A program made the position numbers and the translations under genes. Shown piece by piece: positions 23,304 through 35,451 of a DNA stretch of 64,000 nucleotides. The notes beneath the pieces were generated by a model that had not been told where the DNA came from, did not search any database, and saw only the letters and a program-made list of their open reading frames with translations. Numbering within the stretch: position 1 is the first letter of the stretch; every line of letters begins with the position of its first letter. This stretch comes from Gymnopilus junonius (taxonomy: Eukaryota > Basidiomycota > Agaricomycetes > Agaricales > Galerinaceae): positions 186,001-250,000 of the forward strand of contig JADNYJ010000005.1 of assembly GCA_015501075.1 (NCBI GenBank), in the 5' to 3' direction.

Positions 23304-24555
23304 ACTAGCTAGACAGAATAGTTTAAAGTCACGGTGAAGATAATCAGTCCAAGGCTCCGTATCGTGTTCTTATACAATTACAATACGGAGCCGGACCGGC
23401 TGTGGAGTTGCAAGTATTTTGCAGGCAGTCACCTTTCTTCCAAAGTATGGCGCAAGATGGATCAATCTCTGTTCACAGGGCGGATCGCAGCTTGACTTCT
23501 CATCACCCTTGCTCATACTGACTTCATACTGACGGCGCAGAAGTTGACAGGGGTAAGTGAGTCTCCGGTCTCTGGACATGAATCAAAACCCACTAGCTGC
23601 ACCATAATATCACACCGAAACATCAGTGCTGAAATTATAAACGGAGCGCTTCGCCCAATGCACTGCTAAGAAGGCATTAGTCGTTTCTACAGCGTCAATA
23701 CCAATAGGATTAGGGAACGGACTGTTGCTCAATCATCTCGAGCTCATTGAGGTCCCATTCGCTTTTTGTCATTCAGAGGGGTCTCTCCTTTAAAGCTTGC
23801 AGACGTTATTTGGCGCCAGCGCTTGTTTAATAAAACCAACCAACACATCTAGGGTTAAATTTCTACGTCGTATGAACCATGGGTGACAACAGATTCTTCA
23901 AGAGATTTATTTAAGCTACTGGAGTCGATATCTGGATTCTCATTGACATGTTCCTCGGTTATGTGTACTCTTGGTGTATCCTCCAAATCACTGCAAAGGA
24001 TAACACGAAAATGGCAGGACATTGTCATCCGCAGCTATGCTTCAGAAAATCACATTTATGGTACTCTTCCTCCTTCCAATTCCTTCTGGCGGACGGCGAG
24101 GATTGATCCATTCTGTATGCTTATTACTGGCACGAGCCCCTGTTAAGCAGGTGTATTTTGTATAACCTCAGACCGTTTTCGGGTCGCAGATCCCTGGATT
24201 TCATGGCATAAAGATGGTCTTGATGACAATGGCCAGAGGCGTTGCAGGTTCTTCGTTTCAATCACTGAATCAGCAAAGTCTAGTCTTCCCGAGGTGATGT
24301 TCTTTCGTGCTGACTGTGAAGCTGAACGTTGATTTTCAATCTGCTATAGGTTGGAACGGTTGGATATAGGTTGAATAGACAATGCTAGGAGTCCTAGGAC
24401 AAGGTAGACAATGAATGCGCATGGTGAATTATTTTCATTTGAAGAGAATTCTATTTTAAGACCAAATCGAGTCCACATCCAAGCCAACCATAATTCTTAA
24501 GAGTTGCTTTTCAACTACAATCTGAGCCTGGTCATCTATTATTACCCTCTTCAAA
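23304..24555. other. 1.25-kb region with no supported gene
   Basis: It contains a 10-bp-arm hairpin at 23353-23392. On the + strand there is an open stretch (about 23859-24146) followed by another (about 24170-24333), which could be exons but lack an in-frame start and any family I recognise. It also holds the promoters of the flanking genes. It may be a decayed gene or a noncoding transcript. Confidence 0.4.
23353..23392. repeat. Hairpin upstream of the methyltransferase
   Basis: GGCTCC GTAT at 23353-23362 and its exact reverse complement at 23383-23392, with a 20-nt loop, 50 bp upstream of the methyltransferase start. Confidence 0.7.
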
Positions 24556-25660
24556 ATGCATTGTATCAAACACCATATCCTCCGCAGCATCAGAACTACA
24601 CCATTTCAAAGTCTTACCGCAGCCCAGAGAGCTTATTCCGATGCTGCCCTGGGAAGTCAGTTTCCGGCTCTCGAGCAGTGGATGGCTTCACCTCCACAAC
24701 ATTCCAGCGTGGACAATCTCAGCACTGAACACCTCGCAGATCTATATGTTACTTTACCCACTCGCGATGGTACACGGAGACCATATGAGGCCCCTCAAGC
24801 AGGAGCGCCTTTGCCTTACGGCCACCACCTTGCTTTCTTCCATGCTCGCAGGCCCGAAGCACAGCTTCGGGCAGACGGTACAGATGAGGACATTTCTCCA
24901 CCTCCTCCATTTACAAAAAGAATGTGGGCCGGAGGAAAGATAATTTGGAATAACGATACACCCCTTCTTGTAAATAAAGCCACCACTGCTAAATCGTCTG
25001 TTGCGAAGGCCGAAAAGAAGGGCTTTGACAAGGGCAAACCAATGGTCTTTGTAACCCAGAAAATTGAATACGTACAAGACTCTGCACAGCATTCACCGTC
25101 TGTAGTTGAGGAAAGGGCTCATGTCTACTTCCATGCCGACATATTTGCGAACAAAAAGAAAGTATTTGATCGGGAAGGTAAGTAGTGTTCAGGCTAGTGC
25201 TAGCGTCTCAATAGATCCTTAATGACGATCTTAACAGTGAAAGATATACCGACTGCTCTAGATTTTTCGCTCAGCTATACGCCGACACCGGTGACTTTAT
25301 TCCGATATTCTGCACTAATGTTTAACGCACATCATATCCATCTCGACAAGGAATATTGCCAAAGGGAAGAAGGTTATCCAGGTGAGTAATTGAGCCTCCC
25401 CCTTTATCATAGTTGTAACTCCTGTCGAAGAGCGCTTGGTTCATGGTCCACTTACTGCTCAAATGCTTTTGGAGAACGTCATGTTCCACTTCCCCGGGGT
25501 CAAGTTCCACAAATTTGAATATCGCGCGACCAATCCATTGTTCGTCAATCGCGAACTTGTGATAAGTGGAAAATGGTTAGACAAGTCGAATGCCTTGGTA
25601 TGGTGTAGTGATGCGAATGGGGTTGTTGGGATGACAGGCAAGGTCGAGATCCAAAGCTGA
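24556..25660 (+). CDS. HTD2: Mitochondrial 3-hydroxyacyl-thioester dehydratase, HTD2-like
   Basis: Exons 24556-25177, 25238-25381 and 25431-25660 give 331 aa. The N-terminus (MHCIKHHILRSIRTTPF) looks like a mitochondrial presequence. The N-terminal hot-dog half has YVTLPTRDGTRRPYEAP and KRMWAGGKI. The C-terminal half has the hydratase signature FNAHHIHLDKEYC with catalytic Asp and His, then EGYPERLVHGPLTAQML. This arrangement matches fungal HTD2/MaoC-like proteins that dehydrate 3-hydroxyacyl-ACP in mitochondrial type II fatty-acid synthesis, the route to lipoate. A related acyl-CoA hydratase cannot be excluded. The TGA at 25658-25660 is 2 bp from the stop of the opposite-strand PRCC-like gene. 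Confidence 0.85.
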
Positions 25661-25662
25661 TT

Positions 25663-26911
25663 TCAGAATCCTTGAAATAAGTATTCAGTAAGATAATTCA
25701 GGGAAAGGTTGAGAAAAATACACATACCATATTTGTTCCCAGCTTCTTTGCGGTTTCGCTTTCCTTGCGCAATCCTTTCTTCAAGGGCCTCCCTGTTCTC
25801 ATAAGCCTCCTTGAGAAGCGTAGAAAGCTGATGCCGGGATCGAGCGATGCCAGTCATTTTGCTTGCCTGAAGCTTTCTGTCAGCCATGTCATTATTGAAG
25901 AAGCAAGACAACGCACATTTATGTTCATTCTCGGAGCAGCAGGACCACCTCCAGCTCCTTGTGTTATCGCCTTCTTCGCTTCCCTGTCTTGAATTTCCTT
26001 CTTTGCTCTCTCCATTTCTTTGAGGGCATTGACCTCTTCAACGGAGGCGTCTTTGAGGCCCTCAAATCCTTTTATAGTGCCTTTCTCCAAAGCACGGACA
26101 TGGGCGTTGTATTCGCTTTCCCACTTTTTCATAAATTTGGCATAGTATTCAGGGTCGTATGCGGCCCATGAACCAGACGGGAGTTGATAGTAGCCAGGAT
26201 ATGGGTCTGTTGGAGTCGGCTCTGGGGCATTGAAAGTTGGTAAATCTGGAGCTGAAGAAAGAGAAGGTAATGAGGAGGTAGAAGCTGAGATGCCGCTGAG
26301 AGCAGAGAGAGACGATTTAGTAGAGCCTGAGGTAACGAACGTCAGGGAGATATTTATAAATATCATTAAAGCCTCATACCGAGAGAAAAGAAGTCGACTG
26401 GAGGGGTCGCAGTAGGCGGGACTTGAGATGGAAGTGGCTGATTGATATTATTCTCTTCGACCGAGACGTTCTTTTTGCCCTTCCCTAACGATGTTGGTCG
26501 GAAGAGTGTAGAAGAGGAGTTGGTCTCTTCTGCGGTTTCGGAGAGTGTTGTATTATCCTCGTCGGATGTTGCAGGCACAGTGAAGTCGTGAGTGCGGGGC
26601 GTGGAATGGAAGTTTAGACCTGGTCCGGAAGCAGCCCCGAGAACGCGTTGGATCTGAGGTGCTGGGTTTTTTTCCTTGGGAGCGGGAAGGATTGACAACA
26701 GAGAGGAAGAACCGGCGCCAATCTTGCGCTTCTTCGAGGGTCTGTCCTCTTCTGCGTCTTCGTCCTTTGAAGACGAGATGGCCGGGAGTGAGATTGTGAT
26801 TTTCTTGGGAGGACGGGTAGCTTTTGTACTTTTTGCAGAGGTTGGCTGTTGCTTTGGCGGGACAGCCTCGTCCGAGTCGCTGTCGCTGCCGTACTCTTCA
26901 ATTCCAAGCAT
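25663..26911 (-). CDS. PRCC: PRCC-like protein (MAD2B-interacting domain)
   Basis: Exons 26911-26380, 26326-25917, 25866-25728 and 25670-25663 give about 362 aa. Start MLGIEEYGSDSDSDE is typical. A disordered acidic/proline region holds PSKKRKIG, a nuclear signal. The conserved C-terminal part has DPYPGYYQLPSGSWAAYDPEYY, then RSRHQLSTLLKEAYENREA and QGKRNRKEAGNKYGF. This is the PRCC family, nuclear proteins linked to splicing and to MAD2B binding in mammals. The last exon is only 8 nt (two codons and the stop) yet restores the conserved GF ending. The ATG at 26911 was preferred because the frame upstream has no other ATG before a stop. Confidence 0.88.
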
Positions 26912-27228
26912 TCTCGAGAGAGGATCCAAAGAGCAGTAGGTTCCAAGTCATATTATATTACGTCAGCAAGTTGTCATCTTTCTAATGGGCAATGCTAGTG
27001 TGTAAGGTATTATCGAATGTGTCTAAAAGGAACGACAATGCGAAGACATAGCAAACAGGTACTGTAACAGGTTTAGTAGATTCCATATAAAACATGTCCG
27101 TGGTAGAAAAAGAAAGTATTAGTCCGTGTGTGATCATCAGTGTTTCCAAATACATCAGTTGACGATGGCTCCCATTATGGCCGTGCTGTGAAAGAGATCA
27201 GTGCGATTTTTGTCATATGCGAGACCAA
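26912..27228. promoter_or_regulatory. PRCC promoter / AGS1 3' region
   Basis: 317 bp between the PRCC-like start and the AGS1 stop. A CRE-like TTACGTCA at 26958-26965 lies about 50 bp upstream of the PRCC ATG. The remainder probably holds the AGS1 3' UTR. Confidence 0.4.
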
Positions 27229-30200
27229 TCACGAACCCAGCTGCTCTTTACGATAGAACCAGAAGTACCCAAGCACGATCACAAGCTGACAGATCAGAGC
27301 AATCCAAAACAGTGGCAACGCCATCGGACTCCCTGTAAACAGTTCACTTCATCTGCTATAGCCAGCAGTCAATGTGACCTTACCTTTAAGTCCTTCAGAG
27401 AAATCCCACTTGGCTGCATCTGGGAAAACGGATCCAGGTCCGACGGCATTGGGTGCCGTTGCGCGAGCAACCATGACACAGATCGATCCAATGACCTGGG
27501 CAAACGCCAAGGTTGCACAGACATGCAAGCGTGACAAGGTCTTAGTGCAGCTCTGTTAGCTAACTGTTCCTTGCGAGTTTATTAAATACGTACTTGGAGC
27601 AGAATCATGCCTAATCCGACACCTTGAATAGCATCGAGAACGCCTAGCCAAAGCCAGAGAGAGACTCCAAGATAAGGTCCTGCATGGCCAGCCCATGGAA
27701 TGTATAATGCCAAGGAAGATGTACCCCATAACATCTAAGAGATATTTAGGCAAAAGAGTATTTGCGATCAAGTGAACTGCATACTTGACACCACCTGGGT
27801 GCTCCCAAGCCAACTGCAAATACAGGAAGAAGCCATGTGTGGGTCTTGCTGAAGTAGGTCAACACAAATAACATCGCAGCCCAAACACCAATGAAGAACG
27901 CAATGATAAGTAGGAGGATTGCCCATTTGGGAATGGGTACACTCCAAAGGAAAGTCCAGTTCCGTCCATATGGCTAAAAGGTTCTCAGTCAGCAATTATT
28001 GCAAATAAGAAAAAACCACATACACCACTAAGCCAGTAATCACGGAGAACTTCAGAGGCCAGGAACCATAAAACAAGCTTTCTTCTGAACAAAGTTGCAA
28101 GGAAATGTGGGACCTTGGGAGGCGTTTGACGATAGTACTCTGAGGAACGTTATCAGCATGATGAAAAAAAAATCAATGGTATCCGCTTTACTCACCAGGC
28201 AGGCCGTATAGCATGAGATACGCGAAGAGGAAGGACACAAACGCCAAAGGCCAGACAATAGTGACAATCCACCAGGGCGTGATGTATCCATCTGGCCTTC
28301 CATTCAAATTGTAACCCCAATACCACAGAGCAGCGACCCATATCTGCTGAGATCCTTGCACAATGCAAGCCCTTAGCGTCCATACCTCAGTTGCAGCACC
28401 CTATGTTCAGAAGTGTATGAATGTCAAAGGCAGCGCGTGAGACAGGAAAGTACTTACCGCTTCCTCTCCAAAGTTGAGACCGAAGAAGAGGAATCCTGCA
28501 GCAGAACCTACGGCATAACACCACGTAGCAACATTAGAGAGTGCGTGGTGAGCGGGATGAATGGCGGTAGCAACCGACGGCAGGCCGATAAGGAGGAACG
28601 CAAGGCCAAAGAATATCCAAGGAAGTGACAAGACATAAATGGATGGCTTGAGTCTAAACATCGGATACCACACAGCCGTGGCAGCCAAGAAAACGCCGCC
28701 AAGAACGTAGAGCTGGACGTTGTCTTGGTAATTGCGACCTGTCAATAGCGTGATTTGGAAACTTGTGGCACTTAGCATCTACGGGGTGTCAGACTTCACA
28801 AATGCAGCTACATGAAAGATCGACCTACTTGACCGAGACCGATGATGATGGTGTAAATGGGCCAGCCCCCAATTTCTCGGGACATTGCAATTTGCAGACC
28901 GGTCATAGGTACTACTGGAGGCTGATTCGCCTCATTATGCAAGGGCCCATCATAGTCAGATTGCGAGAATGCTTGCATATTAGGGGCTGATAAGAGTAGA
29001 TGTTAGAACGCTTCAAACAAGAAAGAACAAGAATAACTGACAGTCAGGACGGGAGTAGAGCGAAGGCGATGGCGTTCCCCAGACCGATTCGCGCTGGGAT
29101 GAACGGATGCTTGCAGCGCTGGAGAGCTTCTCTTTGCGAACCTTACCAAAGAAGGCCTCTTCACTTTTTGTCAAGAATTTCTCAATCGACAACTCGTGCT
29201 CAGAATTCTTGGCAGTAAGATTTTGCAATTTCTGTACGAATTCTGATGCTACACCTCCATCAGCATCAGTAAACTAGAAGGGAAATCAGCATTTTTTTTT
29301 TAGCAGAACGTAAATACAAGACACACCGATGCGATGGCTTTATTCAACGGGGAATTCGACTTCTCCGAAACGATGGAAGAAATAGACTCGACAGAAGAGA
29401 CTCGGGAATGGGCACCAAAAGGGCGGCTGGGTGCGAGTCCACCATCCAAGAAAGGATCGGGAACATTCTTTTGATCTTTAGCAATCGTGCGATTAGCGCG
29501 TTCAAGGAAATTGTTGAAGCCTCCAGGGCTTTCCGCTACGCTACCAGCCACACTGCCACGTTGTTGAGAAAAGTAGTCTTCATCGGAATAAGGAGTTTTG
29601 GGATCGTGGACGAGACGTGCGCTGCTTTGTTCAGCGGAGGGTGTAAGATTTTCTTGACTCCATTGGCCAGGCGAGCCAGGGGTATGAACTTGAGGACTGT
29701 TCTCATTGATGCTCCTGCTATCCCACTCGGGTTGACTAGGGTAGGCCTGGGCGATAGGATTCCAATCATCTGTATCCGCCATAGGACGGACGCCTCCACC
29801 ATCACAGTCGGATTCTCTCCACGCGTTGTGTCCTGCAAGTGTACGACTCTGATAAATACTACGCTTGTGGAAGTCTTCCATGCGTTGACGCCATTCGACA
29901 ACCGGGAAACGTTGGACAGCCGACCTAGCACGCAGTATAGCACGTTCTTCTTCCGTAGATTTCAAAGCCATTTTGATCGTCTTGGTCAGTTGGGAAAGCA
30001 TGTGATTTGTTGCACTGGATTCGACCGGGTACCACTGTAACAAAGAGTCTATTGAGCCCGGTTCCACAAAGAAAGAAAAAAAAAAGACTCACCCATCCTG
30101 GCATCAAACCCAAACCACCTAAACGACTTCCCACACCAAGCGCACCTTTTCGACCAAACTCGACTGCGACAAGACCGAACGGCTCGTCACGAGAAGGAAT

Positions 30201-33200
30201 CAATGCAAAGTCAGCACCACTGAAAAGATAAGGAGGCAGGGCCGTGAACTCGGGTTTCGAGTAGACGCGATCTGGGTAAAGTTCCATAAGCCTTGCAAGC
30301 TTCTCGGCAGCGAATCGGCCGTAAAGGTCAATGACGGGTCCAACAGCAATAAGCTGTACGGTAGGTCGCTTCTCCAATCTATAGGTAGTCTATGAGTGAT
30401 TTGCCCACGAAGGAAAAGGAGAGAAACATACATGGTTGGCATGACATCAGCAATTAGATCAACACCCTTCTGCTTCGACCACCGGCCGACGAACACAAAC
30501 AAGTCCGAATTGGGATCCTGCTTAATTCCAGCCCACTCTTGCGCCTGTCTCTTCAACTCAGGACGAGCAGCTTCAGCTTCTTGATCGATCTGAACGTCCT
30601 TTGCTTCCACAGCCTTCTCATCCAGGGCGGCGATATCACTAGGGTCAGGATTTGGCAACGAATCCACGTGCTTGAGCGTCCAGAGTGCAGGGTAACGCGC
30701 CCAACTTCGCTTTCCATATTTGTCAGACACACCAGCCACACCCACACTCTTTTGATGAGTGCTGATGAAAGACGCAGCGGCGTGCAATAGATTGAATGTG
30801 TTTCCGAATTGGACGTATTTCGTGCAGTGTTCCTTGCTAATGTTAAAAGCCGAGCAAACCTCCTTCATCTCTTCCTTGGTGCGCAGAGGCCAGAGACCCT
30901 GGAATTCGGCGTTGTGGAGAGACAGACAGACGGGAATGACTTTTGGAAGCAAGTAGATGGGAGCCAGGGCACCGTGATAATCATTGATGTGGTAGATATC
31001 GATGGTAGGGAATCGTCGAATGGTAGCAGCGATAGCTTGGTTCCATGTCGAATAGAAAATGGCAGAGCTCAAATCGTCCATGCGAGCAGGATAAGGGTCG
31101 GCCTTTGTCTGAGCTCGGAAAACAGGGCTATCGAGGATGACGTATGTGATGTTGTCCAGGACGTGGGTTTCGACTTCAATGAGATAAGGTTCCCCAAAGA
31201 TGATGACCTCGATGGGCTCAGCTGGCTCTCCTGCAGGGTATTCGAGATCTTTGACTTTGGGCACAACCCAAATGAGATCGACATCTGTCATCGCTTTACC
31301 CATCAAACTGGACATGACACCCAAACCACCGATCTTGACCTTGAGCTTCCAATCGATGACTTCGTATTCCAGTGTAGCAATAAGAACCTTTCTGCGCTTG
31401 TTCTTGTCCTCGGGCCAACCAATTATTTCAGTGATATGCTTGTGCCCGAAAATCTTCTCCGACATGGGAGTCGAGTCTTTGAGGTCAGCCGTCGACTTGT
31501 TACCAAATATAGGGAAGTAGTTGGTGTGGCTCTTGGTCTTGACACCATACTGGTTATGCTTGATGCCATAGAACGTCCACATGAAGATCATGACAGCGAG
31601 AGTGCCGGTGATCAGAGGAATGGCGAGCAGAAGTGCATACATAATGATTCCAACGGAAGCCTGACCACGGGGTCGTAATGTCCAAGTCATAGTAGCATCG
31701 TCGACAAGCAAAGACCATGATAGATGAGGAGCTGGCGGTGCCGAGATATTGAGATAATTTGGCGCAACGGAATTGGGTGGAAGGCGGTCAAGGACACCAT
31801 CGCCATCGGAATCGCCATAAAAGTAGTCATCAAAGCCCCAGACGTTTAGTTGGACATATGTAGGCCACGTAGCCATGATCTCGAGTTCCCACTGCCCGTC
31901 CGAGTTTTGGGTCATCAGGTTGGGAACACCATTATCGAAACCCCAGTTGTTGAAAGGACCACGCGTCAAGAATTGGGGAACACGACGTGGATGTCCAGAA
32001 TAACCATAATCAGCGTGGATCATCTGAGTGGCAGACATGGTCGCTTGACTCCAATCTTTTTGGGTAAAATAAATATATATATAAGGAAAAAATTAAAACT
32101 GATTGAAAGCAGAAACTCTCACATTGAACCTGGATATGTTCACCACTCCAGAATTTACCAGTAGTCGGGGCGGCCGTGTTATTAATAGTGGTAACGTCTT
32201 CCCAATTCTGCCAGGATGTCCAATTTTGACCAAAATTCAACGAGTAGCGGAACATGTCAGCACCATAGGCCCTGTGCGTGAACTGATATTGCCCATCCGA
32301 CATGGTGAAGGAATTGTTGGTGTCGTAGTCGTTTTGGGGGAACACCATGACATTATTAGAGGCTCCTTTCCTTAGCAAGAAATGGTCAGTTGCCTGAACA
32401 TAAAAGCGTCAATATAGTGTGCTATTTAAAAAGAGGGGGGGTGAGACCTACTCCTGTTGAATTACCTGCTTGAGAAGGGGGATTGGTCAAGGTGATTGTC
32501 AAAACGCCATCCGGGACATCGGTCAGAGTGGCCGACCAAGAATAGACCGTGAAAGGGACTTCTGCGATGGTCGAGGTGTTTTGACTCTGAGCTGCCCCGC
32601 ACTTCACGTTCGTCACCTTGGGTGTACCTCCGTGGCCTGACGAAGATGCATTGAACGACATTGCAGACGTCACCTTGTCACAGACCATCTCTGTATTGAA
32701 TTCGAAAGAAATGTCGATAGTGCTGGCATTCGCGTCCCCGGGGATGGCCAAAAGACGACTGTCATGTCCAGGAACAAACCTGGTGATGACGGGAAGAGGT
32801 TGCGTCCATTCGGCTACGGGAACTAGAACCTTGAAGCCGTAAGGAGACATGACGACCGATGGAAGGCAACCATAGTACGGAGGTTGGCTGTTGTTTTTGA
32901 AAGACGATAAAGAGTCTTGCAATGTGTAGGTCTCATAAGGAGCGAACAGGTTCTTGACGGTGGTGCCGGAAACATATGGAGAAGAAATCCACTTGGGTCC
33001 TTTGCAATCAAAGGTATAGGTTTGTGAAGAATTTTCGTTGGTGTACAACATCCAAATCTGGTCCTGGATGAGGCCACCGACGGTTTGGTAGCCTATGATA
33101 GGCGAACGTGAGACTGACCATAAACCCAGTTCAGTTGCAGTCCCATTGGAACCGGGCAGTTCAACCTCGTAGGTCCAATTACCTCGTTGAACAAGATTGA

Positions 33201-35285
33201 AACCATCCTGAAGGGAGCCATAGACCTGACGCAGATAGAAGAACTGAGCAAACAGCAGACGACTGTCAGTTGTCGGGTCGAAATGATCAAGAGCGTTCCA
33301 GTCGTCTTGGCAGCCATACAAAGATTTTCCTAGTGGCATGTTGAAGTACTGCGCCGAGCCCAAAAAGTAGCAACCATGTCTCTTCCAAGCCTGATTGCTG
33401 ATCATAGATTGACGACTGAGGAATGATGCATGTTAAAAATAGTTTTTTTTAACAAGATGATAGATTCTCGTCTTACCCGTAAAGGTAATTGGAAGCACCA
33501 TTGTCGTACAGGTAGAAGTTTTGCTCTTCTCCGTAATAGAGCTGCAAATAGGTAAGAAATCATTTCGGTGTTCAAAGCTGCTTTCACGCACCAATGAAAT
33601 ACCGGGCATGACCAGAGCACCAATGAAGGTGGCTAAAGCACTCTTTTGAACACCGGCTTCCAAACTGGGCCAACGGAAAATATCAAAATTGCTGCTTCCG
33701 TACATGTGCCTTGGGTCTACTTTCCCAGTTGAGGGATTCAGGAAATCGTTTGTGACGAACATCTGGTTCCATGCTGTGACAAAGTTGGTGTCAATATCAT
33801 ATGCGACCTGAAGATTGCCGTCCATTCCCAAGAAGCGGGAAATTGAACGGTAAATCGAATAATGGAACGCGGCGCCGTCCAATCCGTTGAGTGGAGCCTC
33901 TCGCAAGAAGTATTCATTTTGACTTGAGGTGATATTCGCCGCGGTAAGGAACCCGGGAGGGAGTTGGGTAGGTGTCCGACCTCGACCTCTGCAAGAGAGG
34001 ATTAGAATGGTGGCAAGATGTCAATAGTCCCACTCACAAGTAAAGAGCACCAAAAGTATTACCACCGGTGATCTCACCAGGAATGAAAAAGTTGGTCTTG
34101 CCCAGCTTGGCGGCACAAGCTCTTGTAGAAGAAGCCCAGGAAGCAAGGGCGTCGACGGTGACCTGAGTTGCCTTGTCGACACGAATGGCGTCAATGTCGA
34201 GAGCGGTGATGGCGAGACACGCAAAGACTTGAATTTTCTCCATAACCTCGGGTTTCCATTCACGCAAACGATCTTGTACGGAGGCGAATTTAGACAATTG
34301 ACGCTGCCAATCAGGGTGGACACCGAAGGCTTCCATGTCACCATACTGATCAAAGTCGGAATCCAAACAACCGTTAGTTTGAACAGTGACGACGGTGCCG
34401 TCGTCCTGCCAGAAGGTAGGCATCTGGCAAGACATATTACGGTCATTTCCGACCTAGAAAAGAATAAGATGAGTGCCAAGACGAGGAAGAGGATGATCAT
34501 TCATGACACACGTTGAAGTCACGGTACTCGCTAAAATTCCAAGGGAGGTAGTTGGGATCCTTCCAGACGGTGTCGTACTCGTTCAAGCTGAACGGAGTGC
34601 TCTGGTTGAGATGACTAGTTGCAAGGGGTGTGAGAGACCCATTATAGCATAAGCTGGCACGACACCTACTCTGCAAAGCCCAAGAGATCGCTCATGGTGC
34701 CGACAGTAAAGTCGGCCATGAAGTACATGCCGCGGGCATGAATGGCATCGATGGTGTCTCTCCAGTCCTGGATGGTGCCCCAATGGGGGTCAAGGACGCT
34801 GAAATCAAGTGGGGAGTAGCCTAAGAAAAAAGACTTGAGAAAAAAAAGTGGGAAAGAAGGAAAGGTTGAAAAAAGGGCGCACTGTCTGCCTGCCAAATCA
34901 TGTTGAGGAAGGGAGTTCCCGACATGAAAATAACCCGGATGCCCATTCCATAGAGGTAGTCGAGCCTTGCGACCAAGCCCTTCAAGTCACCACCGAAGCG
35001 AAGCTGGGTCTCGCGGATATCATATTCATACATGGTGCTGAAATAGTCGTTATTAGTGGGGTCGCCATCTGCCCATTTGTCCAAGAGGATGGTATATACG
35101 GGGAGAGCGCGCCAGTTTTTGGGCGAAGGGGTGTAGGTGGTGTTGGGGCGGGAGGCTTGGTACTGGGTAGGGTCGGTTGCGGCCTTGTTTACGTTGAGGT
35201 TGTAGTCGGTGAGGTCGTCCCTGTAGGGAGATGCGAGAAGGAGGGCAGGGAATAAGAGAAGGGAATAGAGCGTCTTGAGACGCAT
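27229..35285 (-). CDS. AGS1: Alpha-1,3-glucan synthase
   Basis: An 8-kb multi-exon gene with the three-part Ags architecture. A signal peptide ([19 protein letters not shown]) starts at 35285. An extracellular GH13 amylase-like domain follows, with [14 protein letters not shown] (nucleophile Asp, ~34190) and [15 protein letters not shown] (acid/base Glu, ~34050). After a membrane segment (about 31640-31560) comes a cytosolic GT5 glucan synthase domain with [15 protein letters not shown] (~31300), [13 protein letters not shown] (~30490) and [13 protein letters not shown] (~30170). The C-terminus is a multi-pass transporter-like domain (about 28780-27229). It builds cell-wall alpha-1,3-glucan and may export it. 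I estimate about 2,300 residues, normal for the family. The leader contains a GA-rich tract (35300-35330). Individual splice sites were not all assigned. Confidence 0.93.
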
Positions 35286-35451
35286 GGTGAAAGGAAGGGA
35301 AAGCAGAGAAAGAGAAAGAGAAAGAGAGAGATGAGGAGAAGACAGCGGGCGCGGACAGTTGGCGGTCGTTGTTTGGGTGTGTTTTGGCAGGCACGGATAT
35401 TTAAAATTAGTACCAGTGTTGTTATGGACCCTGTTCGCGGCTTGGCCACTT
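35286..35451. promoter_or_regulatory. 166-bp divergent promoter (AGS1 / STE11)
   Basis: Head-to-head spacing of 166 bp between start codons. It includes the GA-repeat tract at about 35300-35330 on the AGS1 side. No clear TATA box. Confidence 0.5.

Noticed and set aside
23905..24000. Possible PMP3-like membrane segment (GVDIWILIDMFLGYV)
   Set aside because: Only a short stretch resembles the family, an in-frame stop lies just upstream and the usual N-terminal LPPLGV part is missing.
29408..30040. 210-codon open frame on the + strand
   Set aside because: Antisense to AGS1 coding sequence with no recognisable domain.
30809..31678. 289-codon open frame on the + strand
   Set aside because: It is antisense to the GT5 domain of AGS1, has no family features and is a by-product of the codon bias of the real gene.
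35301..35335. GA-rich tract as a microsatellite or GAGA-type element
   Set aside because: Short, imperfect and in the AGS1 leader; noted only as low complexity.
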